Part shown: piece by piece, positions 17,148 to 24,457 of the stretch
Layout of the letters: the number at the start of each line of letters is the position of its first letter
Numbering within the stretch: position 1 is the stretch's first letter
Virus record (IMG/VR): IMGVR_UViG_3300046559_000432
Coordinates: 1 to 47,677 of that record
Source of the DNA: a virus
Reading direction: 5' to 3' (one strand)
Length of the DNA stretch: 47,677 nt
Translations under genes and position numbers: made by a program
The notes under the pieces: generated by a model
Told to the model about the DNA's origin: nothing
Databases searched by the model: none
What the model saw: only the letters and a program-made list of their open reading frames with translations

Positions 17148-17675
17148 ATGAAGAGAGCTTTCTTGGCTGCGCCATTGGCATTGGTGATGGGGGGCGGGAC
17201 GGCGGGAGCAACCGTCTGCACGATCGACGTTCCGATCGAGGTTCACCGCGGTGGCTCGCACGATGTCCTCCAAGCCTTCGGCCATGCTTCCTTCCCCGAC
17301 CTCACCTTGCACTTTGGCGACATCGCCAACTTCACTGTCGAATTCGGCAAGGAGCTGATCGTCGATCATCCTCATTTCCTGGCCGACAGCTTCCACAGCG
17401 ACGGCCAGCTTATCGTCTCTCAGCTTCCGCTCGGCAACGGCTTTGTGCATTTCGTCTATGACTCTCTTTTTTATCTTTCCGACCCAGACATCGGAAATAG
17501 CTTCAATGTCTCTGCTGGCTTCATCGGCACGCCCAATTCGGATATCAGCCTCACGCTGAATGGATTGAGCTTTGAGGTGACCGCTGTTCCGGAGCCGGCG
17601 CCCTGGATGCTGCTGGGTTTGGCATTCCTCGGGATTTTCATGTTCAAAGGTTGCCCCCTTCGCGATCATCCATGA
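17148..17675 (+). CDS. PEP-CTERM surface protein (phage cargo gene)
   Basis: The 175-residue protein has an N-terminal signal peptide (MKRAFLAAPLALVMGGG, cut near AGA). A beta-sandwich-like middle follows, and the C-terminus is VPEPAPWMLLGLAFLGIFMF plus a short tail with Lys and Arg. This is the three-part PEP-CTERM signal: PEP motif, membrane span, basic end. Known PEP-CTERM proteins are processed by exosortase and placed on the cell surface or in the EPS matrix. The ATG has a strong GGGAGGA upstream. It is the only plus-strand gene in the late block and ends tail to tail with the next gene (10-base overlap). It is probably host-derived cargo expressed in the lysogen. The basic tail is weaker than usual. 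Confidence 0.75.
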   Translation: MKRAFLAAPLALVMGGGTAGATVCTIDVPIEVHRGGSHDVLQAFGHASFPDLTLHFGDIANFTVEFGKELIVDHPHFLADSFHSDGQLIVSQLPLGNGFVHFVYDSLFYLSDPDIGNSFNVSAGFIGTPNSDISLTLNGLSFEVTAVPEPAPWMLLGLAFLGIFMFKGCPLRDHP

Positions 17676-19084
17676 TTGTTACAGTTGATGATGTTATCAT
17701 CCGCGATCGGCGAATTATCAGTTAAATTAATGTTCCCGCCGTAGGTCGGGGTCGGCATCCCCGCAGTAACAAGCATGCATCCAACCGCTCCTGTCGGATC
17801 AATGTAATTGTTGGTCCAATTCACAGACCCAACTGAGGCCATCGGGTTCATGTCGCCTATCAAATATGACACTCCGGTGTGGTTCGATACTCCGCTCCAG
17901 GCGTCCGCGAGCTTATTCGCCACAAATACATTGTGATCCGTCACCCATGACGTCAACGCGTTGGTCGTGCCGTTAAGGTTGTTAGGAATGACGCAGGACG
18001 TCGTTCCGGTCGTGTCCGAACCCTCCATGCATAGGGAGTAGGATTTCTGATAAAGCGCAAAAGTATGCCCACCTGTTCCAACAAATTGCTCCGCGTCACC
18101 ATGGTTTGAGGTCAAAAGTGTCATCTGTGTGCTAGCTGTGACTACCGGCGAGGATAGTTGAAAGGCTGTCCCAGCGCATGATCCTGTCGATGAAGTAATT
18201 TGTCCAAGAAAAGCATTTCCATTTCCCATAACGGGACTGCCGGCTTTAACGGTCCCTGTCTGAGAACCAGCAACAAACGAAGTTATGCATAGCGTGGTTC
18301 CTGAAATGCTGCCTATGGCCTGCCCGATAGGATAGGTCATTCCTTCTTCGTAGTCATATTGCATCACGAAATTGCCATAGCCCGCGGATGTGATACATCT
18401 TCCAGGACAATGTAGAAATACCGAGTAGGTAATATTTACATCGCTATTACCAATAAGCCCTCCCAAAAGCGTCGTCGCCACTGTTGTTGATGTGGCCTCA
18501 TACGTCCAAGGCGTCCCGACTCCATCGAACACGGAGTTCAGAACCGTCACGGTCGGTGGAGCGGCGGTGAGGTTACCAATGTTGACAAGCTGAGCAATGT
18601 TGCCGCAGTTGGTGCCCCATTTGAAATTGGAGTTTTCAAGGGTGATATTGCCAGAGAAGGGATTAGCGAAGTTTAAGAATGTGCAGTTGTTGGCGCCAAA
18701 ATCCCAACCGTCAAAGGTGACATCCGTCGATGCCACATTGCAAGTCATTGTATGGGTTACACTCGAGTAAGAACACCCTGTTGGAGGGGCATCGGTGCCG
18801 GGGATTTTCAAGACCGTAGCAGATGGGATGCCAATGGCGTAATCGACCCCCGCGACGTTCCACGTGGGACGGGTTGCGTAAGTCTGCCCGGACTGAAGCG
18901 CATAGGACGTGAAAAAGTTCGAATGCTGGAAGTTGCCGCCGACCGGAGCTCCGGGACATCCGTCCGGCAGCGCAGCGCCGAGTGGGCATGAGCCTGGCGC
19001 AGCCACAGCACCATGCAGGCGCATTGCCGCGTCTGCTCCCGCACAGTTCAGCAGCAGAGCAAGACCTGCAACGAGAAGCTTCAT
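17666..19084 (-). CDS. Secreted beta-helix-like protein (472 residues)
   Basis: A signal peptide (MKLLVAGLALLLNCAGADA) precedes a Thr/Asn/Gly-rich body with many short beta repeats (VTFDGWDFGANNCTFLNFAN, SGNITLENSNFKWG), as in right-handed beta-helix spikes. Repeated cysteines suit an oxidising compartment. The start overlaps the stop of the preceding gene (ATGA). The gene is visibly more AT-rich than its neighbours, suggesting exchange of a host-range module. It could be a virion spike or an exported surface protein. Confidence 0.65.
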   Translation of the reverse strand: MKLLVAGLALLLNCAGADAAMRLHGAVAAPGSCPLGAALPDGCPGAPVGGNFQHSNFFTSYALQSGQTYATRPTWNVAGVDYAIGIPSATVLKIPGTDAPPTGCSYSSVTHTMTCNVASTDVTFDGWDFGANNCTFLNFANPFSGNITLENSNFKWGTNCGNIAQLVNIGNLTAAPPTVTVLNSVFDGVGTPWTYEATSTTVATTLLGGLIGNSDVNITYSVFLHCPGRCITSAGYGNFVMQYDYEEGMTYPIGQAIGSISGTTLCITSFVAGSQTGTVKAGSPVMGNGNAFLGQITSSTGSCAGTAFQLSSPVVTASTQMTLLTSNHGDAEQFVGTGGHTFALYQKSYSLCMEGSDTTGTTSCVIPNNLNGTTNALTSWVTDHNVFVANKLADAWSGVSNHTGVSYLIGDMNPMASVGSVNWTNNYIDPTGAVGCMLVTAGMPTPTYGGNINLTDNSPIADDNIINCNNHG

Positions 19085-20478
19085 GGCACAGTTACCACAG
19101 CTCCAGTTTTATGATAGGTCACGGCCGTCTGAGTGCCACTCGGCACAGTTTGAATCGACAACAACTCACCCGCAGCAGCCCCATAGCTGTTTGTTGAGTC
19201 ATTGCAAGTCGCTGGAGTTGCCGCACCGTTAATCACACAGGCGATATTCCCTGGAGATCCAACAGCCGATCCGCCTGAGAGCAGATTGTCTGTCCTGCTG
19301 GTGCCCAATGCCCAGGTGCTCTGGATCACTCGGAGCTTCTTGATCGTCATCGCCACAGGGGCAATATTGCGATTATCCGTCTCTGTAGCTGAGTTACCAC
19401 TGATGCCGGCCAAATCAAGAAATCTATTGGCACTGACAGAGATCCCGGCACCGCCGGTCTGAAACACCAGAGCTTCATTAGAAATAGTGGGTATCCATCT
19501 CACACTCGCCTTTGGAGCGCCGGCCGTTGGGGTTGTCCCAGTCAAGCACCCTGTTAGGCTATTACCTGCTGGGCAGCTTTCGAATGACAATGTATCTCCC
19601 GCCGCGATGGTGATTGCATGAGCCCCATTGGTGTCGTTGCATGTTGTGTTGGGAGCGCCCGAGCCGGTCAGGAAACATGTTAAAGTCGTTGGGGTGCCGT
19701 TTTTAAGAACATAGTAGTCGTATCGCCCCGTTCCAGGTGCGGCTGGTGACAACACATAGAGGTTGTCGATCGTGCCAGCGGTTGGCATAACAGCAGAGGC
19801 GAGTGTCTCTGTCGTTTGAAGGCTCGCCGCACCGCCCCAGCCATAATAATCAATCACGGTCGCCGATGAATTAGCGGTGCTCTGTCCACTGAACAGCGGG
19901 CTTTCTTGCCCTATTGTAGAAGTGAAGGTGCCGGAAATCTGCACTGTGGTCTGTGCAGTCGGAACTGCGCCAGCTTGACAACTTGTGGCATTGCTAGGAC
20001 ACACTTGCCACTCAGCAACATCCCCAGGATTTACACTCACAGTATGCACAACGTCCGCACAGGACGTGGCGGTGGGATTGGTTGAGGAGCCGCTAGTGCC
20101 ATCTATTGTGCAGGTAAGCGTCGTCGCCACTGGACTGACCGAGCCGGCTGCAGTAAACAGCGTGATCTTATATGTCCCTGTGCCTACTCCGGCTGGGAAA
20201 TTGGCATAGAGATTGCCAATTGTTCCTTGCGTAGCGATAATGCTCTGCCGCCCAGTGACCGAGGTTCCCCAGTTGTTATTCGCAGTCCCGGACGCCAACG
20301 AGCCGTAGTTGAGCAATGTCTGGCTCACAGCCGTGATTGTTGACCCTCCTTGGCTTAGGATTGGCGTGACCATCATGACCACGGGAGGACCAATAGAAGT
20401 TTGCAGTACAGAGTGCCACGAGGCCTCGGCTGGAGTGGCGATTAGCAGCCCTGCAAGAAGGAGGTCACGTAGTCTCAT
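19081..20478 (-). CDS. Secreted triple-repeat beta protein
   Basis: I chose the ATG at 20476-20478, which overlaps the upstream TGA as ATGA and opens a signal peptide (MRLRDLLLAGLLIATPAEA). The mature protein of about 445 residues contains three tandem domains of about 140 residues. Each has an IGNLY or IDNLY-like strand, a GTGTYKITLF or GTGRYDYYVL-like strand, TTLTC, a second Cys before an Asp, and a GD/CP motif. The paired cysteines suggest disulphides. It is probably a fibre-like or surface protein. The function is not known. Confidence 0.65.
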   Translation of the reverse strand: MRLRDLLLAGLLIATPAEASWHSVLQTSIGPPVVMMVTPILSQGGSTITAVSQTLLNYGSLASGTANNNWGTSVTGRQSIIATQGTIGNLYANFPAGVGTGTYKITLFTAAGSVSPVATTLTCTIDGTSGSSTNPTATSCADVVHTVSVNPGDVAEWQVCPSNATSCQAGAVPTAQTTVQISGTFTSTIGQESPLFSGQSTANSSATVIDYYGWGGAASLQTTETLASAVMPTAGTIDNLYVLSPAAPGTGRYDYYVLKNGTPTTLTCFLTGSGAPNTTCNDTNGAHAITIAAGDTLSFESCPAGNSLTGCLTGTTPTAGAPKASVRWIPTISNEALVFQTGGAGISVSANRFLDLAGISGNSATETDNRNIAPVAMTIKKLRVIQSTWALGTSRTDNLLSGGSAVGSPGNIACVINGAATPATCNDSTNSYGAAAGELLSIQTVPSGTQTAVTYHKTGAVVTVP

Positions 20479-21674
20479 AATTGATAGCCCCATGCTGACA
20501 CCGAGACTACACCGCCTGTGCCAGGGGCGGCGGAGATCACGGCGATGCCAGTATTAATGGCCGAAGACGGGACGCAGGGAGTGAAGATCATCTCAGTGAT
20601 GCCAATGCCACTGGTCGATGGCGCGGTCCATTGAGTGAAATTCATAGTGGCGGTCACGGTCCCAGTAACAGTTGAATTGGCAGTCGCTGCGGCGTTGGCA
20701 TTGGCGCGAATAGAGAAGCCGCAAATATACGTCTTGATCGAGGCCGAGGCCGCAAGCGTCGCAGTGGTTGCCGCAGTCGTGCCCGTGGCCGTGGCGGTGA
20801 TCGGCACCGCTCCGAATGGATACTGGCTCGCGAGCGTCGCCGGATTTCCGGCCGTCGTGTTGAGCGTGTCGAGCTTGGTGTTGCTCGAGGTGATATCGGC
20901 CTCGATCGTCGTGAGGCGCTGCGCTAGGCGCTGCATCTGCTGATTGAGAGAGCACGAGGCCGTATCGGTCGTGCAGGCCGTCGCGCCGGGCGCTCCGAGG
21001 TTCGTGTTCGTCGTCGCTATGGCAGTCGCGACGTTCTTCAGGATGGCGATGACGGAACCGCTGCCAGAGGTCCAGGCCGCATCGGCCAAGGCACCCACAT
21101 CGACGAGCGCCCCGGTGAGATAGGCGCCCCCGACCACGGACCCCGCGGCCAATGTCGCCGCCCCGGCGCCGCCGCCGCCTCCCCCGGTGCCGGTTGGCAA
21201 TCCCGTGCCGCCGACCATGTTAATCACTACATTGCCGGTGCCAGGCTTGGTTTCGCAAGCCACCTGCGTGGCCGCGCCTTTGGTGAAGGCAAACCAGCCG
21301 CCGCCACCAGAGATGAAAACGCCGGTCTGGGATGGAGTCGGGCCGAGGTTGCAGTAGACCCCCACCGCGCCGCCGTTGGACACGACCACAATGTCGCCCG
21401 CGGGCAGTGTTCCGACCTGGCCGGCCTCGGAGGCCGTAAAGGGGGTGCCAAGGGCGGAAGCTGTGAACCCGCCGACTGTCGTGGCCGAAATCGACCCGCT
21501 GATGCACGTCGCCCCAAACGCATCGACGGTCTGATAGGCAGGGCCGGTCGCTGTCAGGCTTTCGCCGTTGCAAGCGCCGCTCTTGCCGAGCTGGACGCCC
21601 TGCGCGCTGGCCGGAACGACGGAAATGCAGGTCGCCGCCGCGAGGGCGGCAAGGGCAAGCAGCAATCTACGCAT
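20475..21674 (-). CDS. Secreted Gly/Ala-rich structural-type protein
   Basis: The 399-residue product has a signal peptide (MRRLLLALAALAAATC then VVPASA before QG). An N-terminal Gly/Thr-rich beta region carries a few cysteines, followed by a GTGGGGGGAGAATLAAG linker. A helical stretch (MQRLAQRLTTIEADI) may trimerise it. The C-terminal beta domain is one I have seen in proteins from phages of this type, without a known role. It is the first of four consecutive signal-peptide proteins downstream of the capsid block. Confidence 0.65.
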   Translation of the reverse strand: MRRLLLALAALAAATCISVVPASAQGVQLGKSGACNGESLTATGPAYQTVDAFGATCISGSISATTVGGFTASALGTPFTASEAGQVGTLPAGDIVVVSNGGAVGVYCNLGPTPSQTGVFISGGGGWFAFTKGAATQVACETKPGTGNVVINMVGGTGLPTGTGGGGGGAGAATLAAGSVVGGAYLTGALVDVGALADAAWTSGSGSVIAILKNVATAIATTNTNLGAPGATACTTDTASCSLNQQMQRLAQRLTTIEADITSSNTKLDTLNTTAGNPATLASQYPFGAVPITATATGTTAATTATLAASASIKTYICGFSIRANANAAATANSTVTGTVTATMNFTQWTAPSTSGIGITEMIFTPCVPSSAINTGIAVISAAPGTGGVVSVSAWGYQL

Positions 21675-21701
21675 GGCGGTCCTCCAATGAGGCGCCGCCG
21701 G

Positions 21702-21953
21702 TCAGGGGGCGCGAGGTGTCTTGGTCTGCGTCGGATCGTGAAGGTGGGATTGCTCCGCAGTCAGAAGCTCGGGCTTAACCTCGAGCGGCGGCGGCGTCAG
21801 ATCCTTGACGTCCTTCGCGCCCTTCCACTCCTCAAAGGAGTATTCCTTCGGGTGCCTGGCGACGGCCTCGTCGGCGTCGATGTCCTCGAGCGTGTATTTC
21901 TCGAAGGCATCGGCGCCCTTGGCGTCCTTGAACTTGCGGTGAACGACCTTCAT
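21702..21953 (-). CDS. Small acidic/basic protein, unknown
   Basis: The 83-residue, highly charged protein (FKDAKGADAFEKYTLEDIDA) has a Pro-rich C-terminus and no membrane segment. It lies just downstream of the head decoration-like gene and is probably a minor head or neck protein. No family is recognised. Confidence 0.6.
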   Translation of the reverse strand: MKVVHRKFKDAKGADAFEKYTLEDIDADEAVARHPKEYSFEEWKGAKDVKDLTPPPLEVKPELLTAEQSHLHDPTQTKTPRAP

Positions 21954-21957
21954 GGGA

Positions 21958-22458
21958 TCACTCCAAAGGCAGCAGCACGGCCTCAGACGTGAAGGTGATC
22001 GACTTACCGGTGCCGGTCACGGTCACGTAGAGATACATGTATTGATAGTTGATGCCGTTCTGCTCGGTCGCGACCATGAGCTCGTAGCGGCCGGGGTAGC
22101 TGTCCGATCCGGTGCCGGCTGGCGCGCCCCCCGTCGAGTGGGCGCCGTTCGGGACGAGCGTGCCGTAGCCGAGCGTCATGCCGCCGAGGTTGACCGGGTT
22201 GGTGCCGGCCGCGACGTTCGAGCCCATGACGTCGATGTGGTAAACATCGTCGTTGGTGCCGATGACCATCGCCGACACGTCGATCAGGATGCCGATGTTG
22301 AAGCGGGCATAACCGCCGATGACGCCGAGATCGGTCCGCGTGGGCTTGCCGCCGAGGTCGAGGATGGCGTTCGCCGAGGCGACCTGTCCGATGCCGTTCC
22401 CCGTGTAGGCCGCTGCCCCATCCGAGAGCAGCATCAGTTTGTCTTGTGTATAGCTCAT
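21958..22458 (-). CDS. Head decoration-like protein
   Basis: The 166-residue beta-rich protein has no signal sequence (MSYTQDKLMLLSDGAAAYTG). It lies directly downstream of the major capsid gene, where podoviruses of this kind encode a head-decoration or stabilising protein. Strands such as RFNIGILIDVSAMVIG and YELMVATEQNGINYQYMY suggest a compact beta fold. The assignment rests on position and composition. Confidence 0.6.
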   Translation of the reverse strand: MSYTQDKLMLLSDGAAAYTGNGIGQVASANAILDLGGKPTRTDLGVIGGYARFNIGILIDVSAMVIGTNDDVYHIDVMGSNVAAGTNPVNLGGMTLGYGTLVPNGAHSTGGAPAGTGSDSYPGRYELMVATEQNGINYQYMYLYVTVTGTGKSITFTSEAVLLPLE

Positions 22459-22483
22459 TGATGCTCTCCGTTAGCGCCGCCGA

Positions 22484-23452
22484 TCAAGCGACGAAGGTCG
22501 CGTTGGTGATCCCCGACAGGCGGGTGAAGGCGAACAGGTGCTCGACGACCAGGCCCACATCCCACGACACATGCGTGTTGTAGGTGATCGAATCCTGCAA
22601 GAGGCCGACGTCACGGATTTCCATCGGCTTGATCTGGATACCCTTCACGCCACCCTCGCTAAAATTGCAGATATACATCGACGAGGTCACGGCCGAGCCG
22701 CCATTGGTCGCGACTTCGGTGAAGGGCAGGATCGCGGCGTGCAGATCCTTCTCGTAGCCGAACAGAAGCGGATAGCCCGCATAGGAGAGCTTCGGCTTTC
22801 CGGTCTCGTCGAAGGTCTGCGCGACGAAGCCCGTCAGGGTCGTGGTGCGAGCTGCGGCGATCCAGCGATACTTGATCGCCCACGGGCAAATGATATGCGA
22901 CGGCCTGCGGCATTGCTGGATAGCGTTATCCAGCATCGAGAGCGAAAGCGCACTGCCGCCAGCCGTGTTGAGCGAGTTGTCGACGTTGCGGCCATAAAAG
23001 GCCGAGCGCTTTTGCAGACCGGAGAACACCGTGCCGTCGGTCGTGTTGTCGCCCTTGAGGAACGTCGAGAGCCAGAGCTCGCCCAGCCTCGCCATGCCCA
23101 TCTGCTCTTCCCAGGCCCGGCGGCGCGGGCCGCCGCGGTCGACGATCGCCCGGTCGACCGGGATGTCGTGGTCGATGATGAAGGTCGCCTCTTGGAACGG
23201 CGTCACCGTGCCGGCGCCGCTGGTCGAGGCCGAGTTCACCCGGCGGAAGGCCATGCTCGACGCGAGCGAGGCCTGCCGGTAGCCCTGGTAGATCGGGCCG
23301 GAGAGCCCCTCGAAGGGGAGCACCTGCATGACGTCCGACGAGTTCGCGAACATCTCGACGAGAGGCCGCGCGTTGTCGTCGATGTCCTGCCCCTTCAGAT
23401 ATTCGGGCAAGGTCATGACTGGCGTGATGAAGGGGACTGCGTTGGCGGCCAT
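22484..23452 (-). CDS. Major capsid protein
   Basis: The 322-residue protein follows the scaffold gene and has the composition and length of an HK97-fold coat protein. Its features include an N-arm with VMTLPEYLKGQ, a central PRRRAWEEQMGMARLGE helix and a C-terminal VSWDVGLVVEHLFAFTR stretch. It would form the icosahedral shell assembled on the upstream scaffold. I recognise it by order and general pattern rather than by a single diagnostic motif. Confidence 0.75.
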   Translation of the reverse strand: MAANAVPFITPVMTLPEYLKGQDIDDNARPLVEMFANSSDVMQVLPFEGLSGPIYQGYRQASLASSMAFRRVNSASTSGAGTVTPFQEATFIIDHDIPVDRAIVDRGGPRRRAWEEQMGMARLGELWLSTFLKGDNTTDGTVFSGLQKRSAFYGRNVDNSLNTAGGSALSLSMLDNAIQQCRRPSHIICPWAIKYRWIAAARTTTLTGFVAQTFDETGKPKLSYAGYPLLFGYEKDLHAAILPFTEVATNGGSAVTSSMYICNFSEGGVKGIQIKPMEIRDVGLLQDSITYNTHVSWDVGLVVEHLFAFTRLSGITNATFVA

Positions 23453-23469
23453 GGTTCAGGTCTCCGTCT

Positions 23470-24252
23470 TCACCGCTGCTTGGCGTTCTGTTGCTGGATG
23501 AGGTCCCAGGTCCGCCGGTCGACCGCGCTCATCGTTTCCCAATTCTCAGGTCTGCCGTCGTTGCGGCCCTGGGCGCGGCCGCCATCGGAAAGGTTGACGA
23601 TACCTTGCGTCGTCATGGCGAGCTGAATCCGCTCGAAAGCCGAGACGATGTCAGGGGTGAAGAGCGTCTGCGAAAGTTGCTTCGCAACCTTCTCGTCGAA
23701 GTTCGCGCCAAACCAATTGTTCAGCGCCTCGACGCGGGACGGCCCGTTGGCGCCGAGAGCCTTGTCGCGGGCCGCGACCATCGCGGCGAGCTCGCCGTCG
23801 GACTGCGCCTTCTCGGCGATCTGCCCCTCGACGTAGAGCTTGGCCAACCCGGAGAACTGCTCTTGCGTCAGCCCGTTCGCCTTTGCGAATTCGCGTCCGG
23901 CCTTCCACAGCGGCTTTTCGGGATTGATGACCCAGCCGTCGGGGAGATTGAAGTCCTTCGGCAGGACCGCCTCGTATTTGTCCGCGCTCTCGGGCACGAG
24001 GCCAGCGCGCTTGTCAGCTTCCGCCTTGAACGCCGAAAGCTCGGCCTGCGACTTGACGAGATCCTCGAGCTTGACGCCGACCTTCGGATCCCAGAAGGCA
24101 TCGGCCAAGCCCTGCGGCCTAGTTGCCTGCGTCGTCTGCTGGGTCGATTGGGACGCGTCTACGGATGCCTGAGCCTGTGACGTTGCGGACGACGCCGGGC
24201 TGTCGCCTTGCGAGCTCTGCTGCGCTGCCGTTGTCGTAGTGTCGTCCGCCAT
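23470..24252 (-). CDS. Scaffolding protein
   Basis: The N-terminal 45 of 260 residues are low-complexity Ser/Thr/Gln/Ala. A helical, charged body follows (LVKSQAELSAFKAEADKRAG, FAKANGLTQEQFSGLAKLYV) and a polar C-terminus ending in NAKQR. This is the usual make-up of phage scaffolds, and the position between portal and capsid agrees. The late-gene word at 24323-24332 lies 70 bases upstream, inside the preceding small gene. Confidence 0.75.
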   Translation of the reverse strand: MADDTTTTAAQQSSQGDSPASSATSQAQASVDASQSTQQTTQATRPQGLADAFWDPKVGVKLEDLVKSQAELSAFKAEADKRAGLVPESADKYEAVLPKDFNLPDGWVINPEKPLWKAGREFAKANGLTQEQFSGLAKLYVEGQIAEKAQSDGELAAMVAARDKALGANGPSRVEALNNWFGANFDEKVAKQLSQTLFTPDIVSAFERIQLAMTTQGIVNLSDGGRAQGRNDGRPENWETMSAVDRRTWDLIQQQNAKQR

Positions 24253-24457
24253 CTCGTCCTTGCTCGTAGTCGAGTGCCTTGATCAATTCGGACGCGAAAT
24301 TACGAGCCCCCTCATGGTGCCTCAACGCACCATCCGAAACGCCAGGGCCGAGCGTCGAAAGCTGCACCTGCAAGAGATACTGGATAAGGAACGGCGCTTG
24401 CGCCGAGCGGCCGATGACCTTGAGCTGCAGCGCGATGTCCTCAGGCGTGAAGATCAT
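24119..24457 (-). CDS. Small protein overlapping the scaffold start, unknown
   Basis: The ATG at 24455-24457 overlaps the portal stop as ATGA. The first ~70 of 112 residues look like genuine protein (MIFTPEDIALQLKVIGRSAQ, FLIQYLLQVQLSTL). The frame then runs about 130 bases into the scaffold gene, where it becomes Arg-rich and less convincing. It is probably a short portal-coupled head gene. Confidence 0.55.
   Translation of the reverse strand: MIFTPEDIALQLKVIGRSAQAPFLIQYLLQVQLSTLGPGVSDGALRHHEGARNFASELIKALDYEQGRDGGRHYDNGSAAELARRQPGVVRNVTGSGIRRRVPIDPADDAGN
24323..24332 (-). promoter_or_regulatory. Late-gene word CAACGCACC (copy 5)
   Basis: The minus-strand reading is TTCGGATGGTGCGTTGAGG. It lies inside the C-terminal part of the small gene at 24119-24457 and 70 bases upstream of the scaffold start, which would allow separate high expression of scaffold and capsid. 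Confidence 0.55.
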
